Of a stretch of 64,000 bases of DNA, positions 11,314 to 23,589 are shown piece after piece. This DNA comes from Pomphorhynchus laevis (Eukaryota; Acanthocephala; Palaeacanthocephala; Echinorhynchida; Pomphorhynchidae), in contig WNNJ02002946.1 of NCBI GenBank assembly GCA_012934845.2, positions 29,729 to 93,728 on the forward strand, given 5' to 3'. The position numbers and the translations under genes were made by a program. Position 1 is the first letter of the stretch. Every line of letters begins with the position of its first letter. The notes under the pieces are model-generated. The model saw only the letters and a program-made list of their open reading frames with translations, did not search any database and had not been told where the DNA came from.

Positions 11314-12699
11314 TGGAACTGCAACATTATCCAGATTACCACTTGCATCATTTTCGAGCCTTTTATTTGGAAATTCAAATTTTAATGAAATTGAACAAAA
11401 TATTTTTGGCACTATTCAAACTGATCCACATGCAATTCAAAACCTTCTAAGTAATCATATGGCTCAAGGACTTATGAGTAATCCTGCATTGCTTAGTTCA
11501 ATTAAGCTTAACAATCCACAAATGCAAAGAGTGAGGGAGCAGAACCACGAGGTTTCAAAATTCGTTAATAATCCAGATATTTGCGTCAAACAATGGAAAT
11601 TATTCGTAATCCTACAACTATACAGGAAATTACGAGAAACCATGATAGAGCCATTATTAATCTTGAGAGTTAACAGAGCGGATATAATGTTCGACAGAGA
11701 ATTTATCGTGATTTTCAAGAACCAATGCTTAATGTGGCACATTAGCAGTTTGGCGATAACCCTCTGAATACTAATTCTAGCTCATATAGTACAGCTAACA
11801 GTAGTCAAGTAGGAAATGAAAATACAAACCCCCTGCCTAACCCGGGGGCATCTCAGAATACTACATTTCAAAATAATCGATCTGCATCCATTTTAAATCA
11901 TTTGCCATTTAATTTAGTGGATTCGTCTAGATCATATGTATCTAATACAAACCGTTTAGAGTCGTCTTTGCAATCTACATCAAGCGAAAACACTAATCGG
12001 TATTCTACGATGCACCCTCAACAATTGTTAGTAGGCGCTGCTGAAAATCCTCGCATGTTAATCGACATGTTGCGGGAATCCAGTTTTAACCCAAACATGG
12101 ACAATTCTATCCGCGATCCTGATATTCTACTTAATCTGCTTCGTACATATGAATTTATACAAGACGAAATACAAAGAGGACAAGTACATCGTGTAATTCA
12201 TGAGTTTATAAGTCAGTGGCCAATACCTGAAATTCGTGCTCTATACACAAATCCTCAAGCATTGAGGACGATTGTGCAAATTCTACAAAACCTAATTCGT
12301 CTTAGGAACACATCCCCACAAGTATATTCACAGTTGATATCTTCAAATATAAGCGGTTTAGTCGATAATCAAATGAATAGTCAACCTACTTCATCTAATG
12401 TGGATTCTATTCAATCACTAAGCAATAGACAAACAGCTTATGCAACAACGGCATTTCAAAATTTACAATACTCAAATCAAGATTATACTGCTTCGCTGTT
12501 TCAACCATTAGATCGTCTTAATCCCCAGCAACATCAGCCGACAAATCAACAACCAAAACAAACTCAAGAACAACTTTATGCATTCGAACTTGTACAAATG
12601 CAAACAGTGGGATTCCATAGCCGTGATACTAATCTTGAAGCGCTTGTTGCATCTATGGGGGACGCAAATATGGCTGTAGAACGTATTGAAGACTCTTGA
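11310..12699 (+). pseudogene. Ubiquilin retro-pseudogene (STI1 repeats and UBA domain)
   Basis: The sequence is an intronless relative of ubiquilin, the proteasome shuttle that binds ubiquitin by a C-terminal UBA domain. The first part shows the STI1 pattern (GLMSNPALLSSIKLNNPQMQ, then VSKFVNNPDI, a frame change, IQEITRNHDRAIINLES and YRDFQEPML). The second part is open for 265 codons (11,902-12,699). It includes another STI1-like region around EIRALYTNPQALRTIVQIL, a Gln/Asn-rich linker and a UBA domain (ELVQMQTVGFHSRDTNLEAL then MGDANMAVERIEDS). The N-terminal ubiquitin-like domain is absent. One frame change and two stops lie in the second STI1 region. Lack of introns and 5' truncation point to retroposition; no poly(A) tract is seen at the 3' end. 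Confidence 0.85.
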
Positions 12700-12803
12700 C
12701 TTTTATATTTTAAACTTATGTTTAATAGAATTTGATACATTATTTAAAACCGTTATAATAATATAATATTATGAAAACCTTAATTTGCTTGTAAGTGATC
12801 TCC

Positions 12804-12868
12804 TTGTCTATTGAGATCACTTGTCTATTGAGATCACTTGTCTATTGAGATCACTTGTCTATTGAGAT
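12804..12868. repeat. 17-bp minisatellite (nearly four units)
   Basis: The unit TTGTCTATTGAGATCAC is repeated almost perfectly 3.8 times about 100 bp after the ubiquilin stop. The surrounding 12,700-13,080 stretch is AT-rich and otherwise empty apart from the hairpin at 12,971-13,000. Confidence 0.9.
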
Positions 12869-12970
12869 AAACTGTATTGAGAAAAGTTCTCATATTATAC
12901 CATTAACTGTAAGCAAAAGTATTTTTGGGTGCTTATTGGTCGTTAATCTAATCAGATCAGTATACTGAGT

Positions 12971-13000
12971 ATACGTATTCTGTACTAAAAGAATACGTAT
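12971..13000. repeat. Perfect hairpin ahead of LINE B (11-bp stem, 8-nt loop)
   Basis: ATACGTATTCT and AGAATACGTAT flank an 8-base loop. It is one of several small perfect foldbacks in the window and lies about 120 bp before the first codon of LINE B. Confidence 0.75.
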
Positions 13001-13117
13001 TAATTTATTAAAAAAGTTTGAGAAATAATAAACACATTTGTGAGATTAATATAAACAAATGCAGTTACAAGTCTAAACAAAACGAAGCTCGAACACACCC
13101 CAGCGATCCTGCGTTTC

Positions 13118-15180
13118 ATGGAGTCATCGTCGAGGGGGAATCATATTGACAATTGTGCCGTATGCCATGGGCAATTTAAAATAAATAACACAGGCCGTAT
13201 TCGTAAACACGGGTCAGTTTTAATGAGGTGCTCGGGTTCTGGAAAATACCGTCTACATCTAATCATCCACCCGTCGATACCGCTCGAGGGTCGGTTCACG
13301 TAAATCACGCTGATTACGAAGTTCAATTAGAGCATGTTAATCACCAATCTGGTTTTTCAGCTGAAGAACTCATGGTCACTCCGGGTATTGATTTGAATGC
13401 TGCATCACTCGAACTCCTACGGAAAGTCTGGATGGCTCTAATTAACACTGTGAAGCGCATTCCATGAAATTTGCGTCGTCGAGAATCAGAGTTATTCTTA
13501 TCCCTTATCCGTAAAGCCATATGTTCGCAGTCGATACATGATTAGGTCCGTATCCTCTGTTTCCCAAAACTGTGCTTGAAAACTATGGCAGCTCACGGTC
13601 AATCTGAGGATAATGTTCGATCGCGGATGACCAAATGTATGGGGTGGTTTGAAGGTGGTAAGGAAAGTGAATGTATGTCAACCTTGAATAATCGTCCTTC
13701 CCCAACAGCCAGGAGATCTTCTTCTAAGCTCTACATCGCAGAAGCCATCGATCTGACAATAAGCGGTAACTTTGGAAAAGCCATAAGTCGCTTAACTTCT
13801 AGCGGCATCTGTGAATCGTCATACTCTACTCGAGAGAAGCTCGTGTTGCTACACCCGTCGTCCGACTAGGCCCGTTTTTCGCCATTATCAATATTGTCAC
13901 TACCTTTGTTGTTTGATTCTGATACCGTTCAAGCAGCAATATCGTAATTTTCTCCTTCCACTTCTCCCGGATCTTTTGGGTTACGAGCAGCGCATCTACA
14001 GGATATGCTGGCGGTCGACCACGAATCTCTTCTTTACCGCACATCAACGTTGGTCAATCACATGATTGCAGGGTTACTACCACATGATCTCGTACGCTTC
14101 GTCTCTGGGGCTAAATCACCGTCACCGACAAGATGATGACCTTATATGGATCAAAATCGACTTAACAAATGCATTTAATTCTCTGACTCGAAAATACATT
14201 ATTGACGCTATAAGAAGGTTTTTCCCAGAACTTTCCGAATGGGTAAATTATTGTTATGGCAGTGGATCGAGTTTACGATTTGGAAATTTGGAACCCCTTT
14301 CATACTTAAGCGGTGTTCAGCAAGGAGAACCTTTGGGCCCGTTCCTATTTTGCCTTGCGATAAACCCAATCATTGCCCACATTTCAATAATGGATTGCAT
14401 TATTTTCAACAAATGGTATCTCGACGATGGAGTTGTGGACGGTACAAGTAAGGCTATGACAGAGAACTTGACACACTTATCGTCACATTTTAATGCCATT
14501 GGAACGAATATAAACTGGAAGAAGACAGAGGTAATAGGCGAGGCCGGTCATATCGAAACAATCTGAGGATCGTGCCATTTCATCCGTAGCTTAAAGCTGT
14601 CCAAAGACTTTAGTATCCTATGTATCCCGGTTGGCTCAAGGGAATACTGCGCTAATTACTTGATCACCGCATTACTTCCACCTTTGATACGGGATCTAGG
14701 AATCTTAAAATCTCTGCCGGTCCCTCAGGTTGCATTCACCTTATTTCTTTATTGCGCATCCGCACCAAGGGTAAACCATTTGATGCGCACCGTCGATCCT
14801 GATTTCGCGGATGAATTTTTTCTGCCTTTCGATCGTTAGATCAGAGCGACTTTTGCCAGAATAACTTTCATCACCCCCGACAAGCAGACGTGGATCAAGC
14901 ATGATCGCCTCCGAAAATAGGAAGTCTGGGATTACGCAGCTGCCACATGCATTCCCCTTCAGCATTCATATCGAGCATACACTTGGTCTCCAATCGGCTA
15001 AATTTGGATCCACATATTTTTCCAGGATATGGATCAACAAAAGAAAAGACCTTGTCACTTTTCTAACGCGAATTAGATAGTTTTCCTTACAGTTTCAAAT
15101 TGCACAGTTAATCAGTCTCATTATCACCACGTTCTTCTCGAACGAGGAAATCTTTCTGCGTGAACTCATTTCAAATAGAT
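13118..15180 (+). mobile_element. LINE B, relative of LINE A, truncated before the endonuclease
   Basis: It starts with the same finger as LINE A (NCAVCHGQF then GRIRKHGSVLMRCSGSGK), followed by a spacer with VNHQSGFSAEELM. The reverse transcriptase (14,066-14,566) has WIKIDLTNAFNSLTRK, SGVQQGEPLGPFLFCLA and FNKWYLDDG. The thumb region (14,740-15,050, APRVNHLMRT) matches LINE A position for position but is mutated, and the knuckle and nuclease are missing. Clear divergence from LINE A shows two separate family members rather than a recent duplication. The 3' end abuts the Hsp90 pseudogene near 15,185. Confidence 0.8.
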
Positions 15181-15184
15181 CTGA

Positions 15185-15899
15185 TGTCCTAGAAAAATAA
15201 GGTACGAACCCCTGACCGACCGTACCAAACTCGACTCCTGCAAGGAGCTCGACATCCATATCATTCCCGTGGAGAACAACAAGCAGCTGCGCATCATCGA
15301 CACCAACAGTGACATGACGAAGGGCGACATGGTGAATAATTTGGGCACGATTGCTCGCAGTTGGACGCGGGCCATTATAGAGGCCCTACAGAGCGGAGCC
15401 GACAAAGGCATGATTGGACAGTTTGGAGTATGCTTCTACTCGGCATATTTGATCGCGGACAGGGTCCGGTCGTGTCCAAGCATAATTATGACGAGCCGTA
15501 CATCTGGGAGTCGAGTGCGGGCAGAAACTTCACGGTACGTCATGACACTACGAGTGAACGCTTAGGCAGCGGGACAAAGATAACACTCTGGCCAAAGAAG
15601 GACCAGTTGAAGAAGTACCTTGAAGAGAGCGAGATCAAGGACACTGTGTAGAAGCACTCCCAGTCCATCCAGTATCCTATTATCTTGGTCATTTAGAGAG
15701 GGAGATGTCTGATGACGAGGCTGAGCCCGATGAGGCCGAGAACAAGGAGGAAGACAAGGTGAACGTGGATGAACAAGCCAAGAAAGATGACGAAGAGAAA
15801 TCCGAGAATTATAACGTAAAAGACAAAGATTCCTTAGCAATTTTAAGCTACAATACTATGATGCCGGAACGACTTCCAGTTGTAGATGTTAAAGTTTGA
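15185..15899 (+). pseudogene. Hsp90 retro-pseudogene fragment
   Basis: The frames encode the N-terminal ATPase domain region of cytosolic Hsp90: [37 protein letters not shown], a [17 protein letters not shown] segment, WESSAG after a frame change, [12 protein letters not shown], and the acidic linker starting MSDDEAEPDEAE. Hsp90 is a cytosolic ATP-dependent chaperone. There are no introns, the copy starts and stops within the gene, and frame changes near 15,455 and 15,650-15,700 break it. It is far more GC-rich than its surroundings, as expected for a retrocopy of a highly expressed gene. Confidence 0.9.
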
Positions 15900-16373
15900 G
15901 ATATCGGTGCTAATAAAAATTATGTAATTACCATCGGATTTGCTTGTTTTTCATACTAATGAATTAATATTGTATTATTGTGACCAATACACATCTGCAT
16001 CCGCAAGAAAACAAATTAAGGTTTATAATAAAGAAAGAAGTTTAATCAGAAAAAATAGTAAAATTGAGAATATACTATAAGAGCCTGAAACTTAGCCACA
16101 TAATATTGAAAAATTGTACGATTCAAAGACCCTTGCACAACACTGTACACCAATTCACATATCCAGAAGCTGAATGTAAATTCAGTTCTAACAACATTTA
16201 TATTAGTTACACGACGCAACGGTTGTATTCACGATTGACGCAACATTTATAAGGATTCGTATAAATAACTAACCACCATATAATTTCTTTAATTTATTAT
16301 CATATTTCATTATTTTATGGAAAGTGTGTTCATTATTATACGGGAAGCAATATTCATCAAAGAAATGAATCCT
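15900..16373. other. AT-rich flank of the CR1-like insertion
   Basis: No gene is recognised. The last 50 bases (GAAGCAATATTCATCAAAGA and following) recur near 21,103-21,135, so this is the pre-insertion locus into which the CR1-like element landed. Confidence 0.5.
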
Positions 16374-16449
16374 ACTATCAAAAAGTTTGAGATCTTAAAA
16401 AAGTTTGAGATCTAAAGAACACTAATAAACATACAATAAATTTACCTTC

Positions 16450-16722
16450 GACGATAACCATCGACGACAACTATCGACGACAACCATCGACGACAACCAT
16501 CGATGACAACCATCGACGACAACAATCGACGACAACCATCAACGACAACCATCGACGACAACCATCGACGACAACATCGACGACAACCATCGACGACAAC
16601 CATCGACGACAACCATCGACGACAACCATCGACGACAACCATCGACGACAACCATCGACGACAACCATCGACGACAACCATCGACGACAACAATCGACAA
16701 CAACCATCGACGACAACCATCG
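16450..16722 (+). repeat. 13-bp minisatellite in the CR1 leader
   Basis: About twenty copies of ACCATCGACGACA, with a few variants, form the end of the 5' leader directly before ORF1. A shorter degenerate array (23,680-23,805) stands at the same place in the copy nested in the gypsy element, so the array belongs to the LINE and not to the host. Repeats of this kind could act as an internal promoter or enhancer, which is inference. Confidence 0.9.
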
Positions 16723-16730
16723 GTTGAAAA

Positions 16731-17740
16731 TTGATTGAAATACATTCTTACAAGTTAATAGGAGGACGTAAGAAAACAATAAAGACCGACACCAACTATG
16801 GACAACTGCAAGTACAGTGCTCGATACACGACTGCAGCGTCTGGACAACAATCACCTGCGACAAGAATAAGGCTAAAGAATACTTCGTATGTGGTTTTTG
16901 TGCCAACAAACTAATCTGCAACCTTTCCAATAAGCACATATCAACATCCAACACGTCAGCTCAAACTACCCCCGTCGTTTCTAATGTTCTTTCTCCACCA
17001 ACCGACCATGCCATCATATACACTTCCCGTTCCATGTCATCTTCACTCCCCGACATCCCACGTCCCATCCTTCCCATCTCGTTTCTCAATAACTTGTATC
17101 CATCAATCAAAATCACCTCCTCCAACATCCACTATCCTTCTACTCATAACCTTTCTTCACATCGCTTGCCACCCTCTTTATTATCATTATCATCTATGTT
17201 TTCCGTCGTCAAACCAAATCCCTCCAAATCATCAACTGCCAGCTCTTCTATCGTGATCTCACCTACTCACGTCAGTCGTCCTCCTTTACGAAAGCGCTTT
17301 CCTTCTCGCGATCGTTGCGTCATTGTCACTAATATCACGGCTTCCAACTCCTTATCTTCACAAGCACGTCTGGACCACAATGTTTCTGCCTTCAGATCCA
17401 TCCTCTTGTCTATTGTTCCTGCGGATAAACCATCCTTTTTCAAGGACATTTCTCCTGTCGCATTCATCCGTCTAAACAAATCTTCTCAATATAATCCTTC
17501 ACAGCCCCCTCTCCTAAAAATTGTTTTCAAGCATCGCTCTCACGTGTCTTCTGTCCTCTCTCAACGATTCAAACTCATGCCATCTTCAACCTGTTCGAAT
17601 TTTTCCCCGATCGCGCCCCTTCTGAAATCGCTCAAATCTCTTCAGCCTGCATCGAAAAACGTCGTCACGAGGAAAACGGCGAAACATCACTCTCAATCCG
17701 AAACATAGACGGAAATTTTCAAGTTGTCCACACCCGTCCA
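16731..17740 (+). CDS. CR1-like ORF1 protein
   Basis: The main frame (16,731-17,708, 325 codons) has a cysteine-rich N-terminal domain, CSIHDCSVWTTITC followed by YFVCGFCANKLIC, then a long Ser/Pro/Thr-rich linker. A C-terminal region with RCVIVTNITASNSL and PPLLKIVFKHRS resembles the nucleic-acid-binding part of CR1 ORF1 proteins. The expected tail (FFPDRAPSEIAQ and GETSLSIRNIDGNF) lies in a neighbouring frame from about 17,590, so a small frame change has replaced the genuine C-terminus. ORF1 proteins bind the element's RNA. Confidence 0.7.
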
Positions 17741-17748
17741 AAAATTCG

Positions 17749-20640
17749 ATGGCGCTCCATCTCTCCTATATGTCTTCTCCACTAGACTCTTTCGCCACAA
17801 CACACGGTTTCCGCCTCGGTCTCCTCAACACTAGATCTATTCTCAATAAATCCGATCTTATCCTCAACCTATTCACCAAGCAACCCATCGGTCTCTTCTG
17901 CCTTACCGAATCCTGGCACTCAAATTCCGACGACCTTTCCATTCGGCGTCTGCTCTCTGCCGGTTGCTCGTTAGTCAAATCCGCCCGCCCCCTCAGCTCA
18001 TGCCCTTCTAAATTCTCTAATCATGGCGGCATCGTCGCATTCGCGCGTCACCCCGCGTCTCTTCGCAAAATCAATCCCCTTTCAGTCCTTGCTCTTTTGA
18101 GTTGCTCACTTGTCGTTATTCTAACCCGATCACTCGAGATCTCGCCATTTATACCGTTCTGGTTAATCAGCTGTTACAGCCTTATTTTTTACCGAACTCG
18201 CTGACCTCCTTTCTCATTGTTCTTTGTCCTCAATCCCTTCACTCCTTCTAGGCGACTTCAATATCCGCCTAGACCGCCCTTCTTCCACGGATTCCATCCA
18301 GTTCATCAACATTCTATTCAACTACAATTACAAACTAATCTCCACTGCCCACACATATACTTGGTGGGGCACTCGACATCATCGCTGTCCCCGATCATTT
18401 TGCTGCCTACACTTCACTGTTTATCTCTGATCCTGGTCTATCCGATCACTTTCTTATCACCCTTGATTTCACTCGCAATCACACCCCTCCTCACAAATTT
18501 ACAATCCTACGTCGCCCTTGGAGAAATCTTGACCTCTCCCTTCACCGCTCTGCACTACTCAAATCGTCTCTATAATTACCCACAATAACATATTCATCTC
18601 CTCACGATCTCACCTTTCTTTTTGACTCTGAACTCACATCCACTCTCGATATTCTCTTGCCCTTCAAGTCTCACCAACACCGTCGCTTGCACCGTGCCCC
18701 ATGGTTTGGTATCTAATGCCTACTCTCAAAGCGCCGACTCCGCCATGCTTTCCTAGTCTATCACCGCTCTCTCAGACGTGATTTTCGCTCGATTACTCCG
18801 TCTTTCCGTGTTTCATATATTGCTCTTCGCCGGTCTCATCTCAACCTACTACGTACCAAATGCAACTCCTTCTGGCAGCATAAAATCATCACTTCATTCA
18901 ACTCTAAGATTCTCTGGCATACTTTTAACTCAATCCTTGCTCGCTCCTCTTCGCCGTGCAACATCAATGACAATGATTATTCGTCATTTCTCTTGACTAA
19001 AGTATCCACGTTGCTCTCTCACACCCCGGTCTCCATCCTATCCCACTCTGCCCAGTCTATCCTTATCCTTCGGAACTCTTTCATCTTCTCCATGTCTCAC
19101 CTACAGAAGTATCATCTGTCCTAATGTCCTTGCCCAACTAAACATCACCTGCCGATCCCCCGCCTACTCACATATTAAAATCTATATGCTCATCGATATT
19201 CCCATTTCTCACAACCTTGTTTAACTCGTCCATCCGCAGTCGTATCTTCCCTTCACATTGGAAATCCGCGATCGTTCGTCTCTTTCTTAAGAAACAATCG
19301 CTCGAACCCTCCTTCCTTCTAGCTATCACCCCATTTCACTACTCCATACTCTTTCTAAGCTCTTAGAACGCCTCATCTTAATACAAATCAAAGCTTATCT
19401 CTCCTCATCCAATCTGTACCCTCCTTTCCAATCCTCTTTCCGCTCTATCACTCGACAGAAATCGCGTGCATAAAAGTGTACAACGACTTACTCATTTCTC
19501 GAGACAAGGCTCTATATAGTGTTCTCATCTCCCTCGACCTCTCCTCCGCATTCGACATTGTCGACCACTCCGTCCTCCTTTCTCGCCTTCGTTATGATTA
19601 CGGCTTTTCTTCCTCCTCCGTAACATTGTTCGCCTCATATCTATCCAACCGTTCCTTTCGCGTCTGTTCTAATTCATCATCCTCCCATCCCATCCCTATT
19701 TTTTGCCGGGTCCCACAAGGTTCAGTCCTAGGTCTCCTGCTTTTCTCTTTTCTGCTTGGCGAACTCTCTCCGTTTTTTAAACCTTTTTCCATTAACGTCA
19801 TGCAATACGCCGATGACATCCTCATCTATGCTTATGCACCCGCACAACGCATACACGGTATCGGCATTTCTGCCTCCAACTGTCTTTCTTCTATATACTA
19901 ACGTATCTTCATCTCGTTCTAAACTCCGACAAGTCTAAAATAATGTGAATTCTCCCTCCGTATACCAAACATATCTCCTCCCACTGTATATTTTGCTTCA
20001 TCGATCATCCCCATAGTCCACAATCTCACCTTCTTAGTCTTCCATTTCAATAATCACCTTTCCCTTAAACCCTTCGTCCGTGACAAGGTCCGCTCATCTA
20101 ACTTAATTCTCCGTAATATCCGCCGTATCCGTTCCCTTGTTGACTTCTGTTCTTGTATGTCTCTTCTTTCATCGCTTCTTTTCCCTACAATCGATTACTG
20201 CCTTAGCCTTTTCGCCAATTCTCCAAAATCCATCATCCTACACATACAACGAATAATCAACACCGCCGTTCGAGTGCTCTTTCGTCTTCGTCGCTTCGAC
20301 CACACATCTACATATTTTGCCCAACTCTCCTGGCCCACCATCCACATCCGCATCAAACTCCACCTTCTTCTCGTTACTTTTCGTCTCATAGCTGTCGGCT
20401 CCCCATCGTTCATCAATCTTCCTTTCTTAGACGATACTCGCCCCACATCGCTATCGCTTCGTTCCTGTCATACCCTCTTACTCCACGTTCCTAATTACTC
20501 CAACAACTACGGTCTCTGATCCTTCCTCGTCGCCGCCTCACTCGCCTGGTATCAACTCCCTCTAGACGTCCGCCGCGCCCCCTCCTTTATCACATTCAAA
20601 CACCTCATCCGTTCACACTATCTCGACACCTGATTTACAG
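17749..20640 (+). pseudogene. CR1-like ORF2: APE endonuclease and reverse transcriptase, broken
   Basis: The endonuclease begins with FRLGLLNTRSILNKSDLI and GLFCLTESWHS (17,810-17,920) and shows LLGDFNIRLDR around 18,240 in another frame. The reverse transcriptase (19,476-19,901) has VLISLDLSSAFDIVDHSVLL, CRVPQGSVLG and MQYADDILIYAY. The C-terminal part (20,157-20,519) has LFPTIDYCLSLF and the IQRIINTAVR block typical of CR1/L2 elements. The coding sequence is spread over several frames with stops between, so no ORF2 protein could be made from this copy. Confidence 0.85.
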
Positions 20641-20717
20641 TTTTGTTTCGTTGTGGTCATGTAAGCGTGCGCTGGCACGCATTTGCCACGTTAAAATAAA
20701 TCCTTTTTTACTATCAA

Positions 20718-22060
20718 TCGCAAAAATAAAGGATTCGTAAAGACATTGAAATATTTTTAAATACTACTAAATTAAATAACTTGCGATTTAATGTAATTTG
20801 TATTTTTTATTTTACAGATGTCTGATGATGATCTATGTTAAGATCGAAATATCCCAAAAATATTTTGCAGTTTTTATTACAAAATTGTACTCTTTCCACG
20901 TTTTGAAATTTCTAACACAAGCACATCTACTAGAATTTCGCGCTGCCGAAAGATTTTATTACCGGCCTTTCAAGCGTAAACTTGATTTGACTTTTGATCA
21001 AATATGTATATATAACGATTTACTATCAATATTCACGAATTTTAATTGATAGTACAGTCTTTAATGAAAGAACATAATATTGTGAATTTACGAATTCTAG
21101 AAGCGATATTCATCAAAGAGATGAATCCAACTATAAATCGCAAAGATGAAGGATTCTTAAAGGCATTAAAAAATTTTAATTTTTAAATACTACTAAATTA
21201 GATAACTTACAATTTAATGGAATTTGTATTTTCGATTTTACAGATGTCTGAAGATGATCAATGTCGAGATCGAAATATCACAAGAAATGTTTGCGCTTTT
21301 TATTGTGTTGCCAAATGGTACTCTTTTCATGTTTTGAATAAATACATAAGATAAATTTCGAAATGATAACAAAAACATTATCTTATAAATATTAATTTTT
21401 TCTCACAAAGTTGAAGATTTCTTTGTTGTCTAACTGAATCCTCTTAATGTATTCTCACTATGTTGGAGTTTTGTTCTATATGTTGAAACATTAATGTTTT
21501 TTTAAATAAAAATATATATTAAATAATTATTAATTACTTTTAAATTTAATATTAAATGATACATAAATTTTATGATCATATACATTGTGATGATTCTTAA
21601 AACCAATTTATCACCGTTCGGATCCATATAAAATATCGGAAAGAAGATATAAGATCCATATGAACGATTTATTATACATAATACATTATTATTTGTATAA
21701 TAAATAAGATAAAATAACAAAAACGTTATCTTATAAATATTAAATATTTATAAAATATTTACAAAATATATAAAGGTATATATATTATATACCTCTATAT
21801 AATATTATATACCTCTATATAATATTTATAAGGTATATGAGAACGATCTTTAACTGTCAAAGCTCTAAGCGCGCACAATGCTTGTATTGAAATGATAAAT
21901 ACATTTTATAATCATATACATAGTGATGATTCTTAAAACGTATTTGATCACAATCCGGATCCATATATACGATCGGCAAAATATTTTTTATGAAGAAGTG
22001 TATAAGTATGTTGCTGATCTTTCTGACGCCTGTTGGGTGACTGTTTTCAATTGTGTATGT
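20718..22060. repeat. AT-rich region with a roughly 190-bp direct repeat
   Basis: The segment 20,718-20,915 (ending with ACAGATGTCTGATGATGATC and following) is repeated with changes at 21,143-21,350. Each copy contains a TTTTACAG box before ATGTCTGA, which looks like a splice acceptor followed by the start of an exon, but no continuing frame is found. A short stretch near 21,395-21,425 matches 41,996-42,022 in reverse. The rest is AT-rich with nothing recognised. Confidence 0.5.
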
Positions 22061-22061
22061 A

Positions 22062-22200
22062 ATCTTTTGAATGTTTTGGCATCACAGCTTTTATACACAG
22101 TTAAAAAATGTAGCAAGCAGACGATTGATTATATGATCTTGAGAATAAAGTTATTTAAAAGATCAATCTGGTAGTTTTGTGATGTTGGTGAGCTATAAAA
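22062..22200. repeat. Direct repeat flanking the gypsy block, left copy
   Basis: This stretch matches 26,866-27,005 closely and in the same orientation, and the reverse of 41,936-41,985. The two direct copies bracket a LINE tail and the Ty3/gypsy element. Confidence 0.75.
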
Positions 22201-22296
22201 CTTAAAACACCGGCCGTGTTATAGAACACCGGCCATATTCTGATATGGCACTTTAACTGTCCCAATACCCTGCCGCCGACCTACCAATATCAAGCT

Positions 22297-22530
22297 GTGA
22301 CAGAAAATAACATCGTCGCCAGTGACGCAAAGACAAGAAAAATATCAAAATACAGATATATCGACACCCGCGATTACGAATTCATACAAGTGGCGATCGA
22401 GACGCTTGGTGCTGTGGACTCGAGAGTATCATCGTTTATCGGGGTGCTGGGAAATATGATGGTTCAGACGAGTGGCGACAAGCAGTCGAGCAACGCGCCT
22501 GCCGTTTGGACGACGCGGAAGATAGGACAT
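22297..22530 (+). mobile_element. RLE-type LINE C-terminal tail fragment
   Basis: The frame has YEFIQVAIETLGAVDSRVSS and FIGVLGNMM. This is the conserved closing segment (pattern F-P-V-A-V-E-T-L-G) of a third LINE family with a restriction-like endonuclease, also found at 33.4-34.4 kb on the minus strand. Only the last 60 or so codons remain. The 5' LTR of the gypsy element begins immediately after it. Confidence 0.6.
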
Positions 22531-22629
22531 TGTTATGATATGAAATGATCAGATTGTACCTTTTGTATAACTTTATTTATTTATAGATATTATTGAATAA
22601 AGCCGTTCTAACGTTGCTTATTTATTACA
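22531..22629 (+). repeat. 5' LTR of the gypsy fossil
   Basis: It starts with TGTTATGATATGAAATG and ends with TTTATTACA and is only about 99 bp long, short for a Ty3/gypsy LTR. A polyadenylation-like AATAAA lies inside it. The next bases include TGGTTCATCGAG, a plausible primer-binding site. Confidence 0.85.
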
Positions 22630-23589
22630 ATTTATTCAATAATATTGGTTCATCGAGATGGAGAAACTATTGATGCCTTCAGTATTAAATATAACTATCG
22701 ACAGTCCTAATTCTCAAGAGGAGTGGATACACTGGAGGCGACGCCTTGACAGTTTTATTGCTCTACAAGTAGGACTCAATGACGAATCTAAGCTACCATT
22801 ACTTGTCAATCTCATCTCGACGAAATTATTCGGATTAATCAAAGCGTGTACTTCATATGAAGAGGCTGTAAATATCTTAAATAGGGCATTCATAAAGCCT
22901 GTAAATATTCTATTCGCACGTTACCAACTTTATGCTTGCCGACAAGAACCGACAATGACTTTAGATCACTATCTCCGAATGCTTGGCAATTTCGCTAATC
23001 TATGCGATTTTCAACCTGTGGATTCTTCTTCAAATCGTAATGCACATATTACAGATTCTTTTATTCAAGGACTTCACAATAGTTACATTAGACAACGTCT
23101 CCTTGAATCTCGAGTAACTGATCTTGACGAACTAGTGATGATTGCCAAATCACTCGAAGTAGTTCAACAACATGCCGCGATAATATCATCCGCAGAAACA
23201 TCAAGTATCGCATTTACTCAGGTCAGTCTGGTTGATAAATCATGTGAAGATAATGAACAATTTGATACTCTCGCTGCACTGAAAACAAATAAACTAGCAC
23301 TTTTCTCTCAAAGTCAAAAATGTTGTATATTTTGTGTTGGATCGTACCATCTTCGATTAAATTGTCCAGCTCGGAATTCAACTTGCCATTCATGTAGTAA
23401 AAGCGGTCATTTTGCAAACGTTTGTCGCTCTCGTAGTTTTAAGAATACTCCGTCAACATCCGCTGCTCTATATTGCACATCTCTATTCAACCAATTCCGA
23501 GCTGGACAATTTAATCGAAGACGGTACGATCCACCACAAAATATACAACGTTTTTGACTTTGAGAGAAGCGTGCTAGTTTATTTTACCT

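Larger units (their letters stand above)
16382..20709 (+). mobile_element. CR1-like LINE, nearly full length, 8-bp target duplication
   Basis: The element is bounded by the direct repeat ACTATCAA at 16,374-16,381 and 20,710-20,717. The order is a short leader, a 13-bp minisatellite, ORF1, then ORF2 with an APE-type endonuclease and a reverse transcriptase. The short 3' end reads AAAATAAATCCTTTTTT, without poly(A). Truncated relatives lie at 23.6-24.2 kb (plus) and 39.1-40.4 kb (minus). Multiple frame changes in ORF2 show that this copy is inactive although structurally complete. Confidence 0.85.

Noticed and set aside
16450-16722. CRISPR-like array
   Set aside because: The units are contiguous 13-mers without spacers in a eukaryotic LINE; it is a minisatellite.
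16442-16851. Long open frames on both strands of the 13-bp array (repeated VVVDGCRRWLSSM and DDNHRRQPSTTTI peptides)
   Set aside because: They are the automatic product of a repeat without stop codons in some frames, continue into no domain, and the array is the non-coding leader of a LINE.
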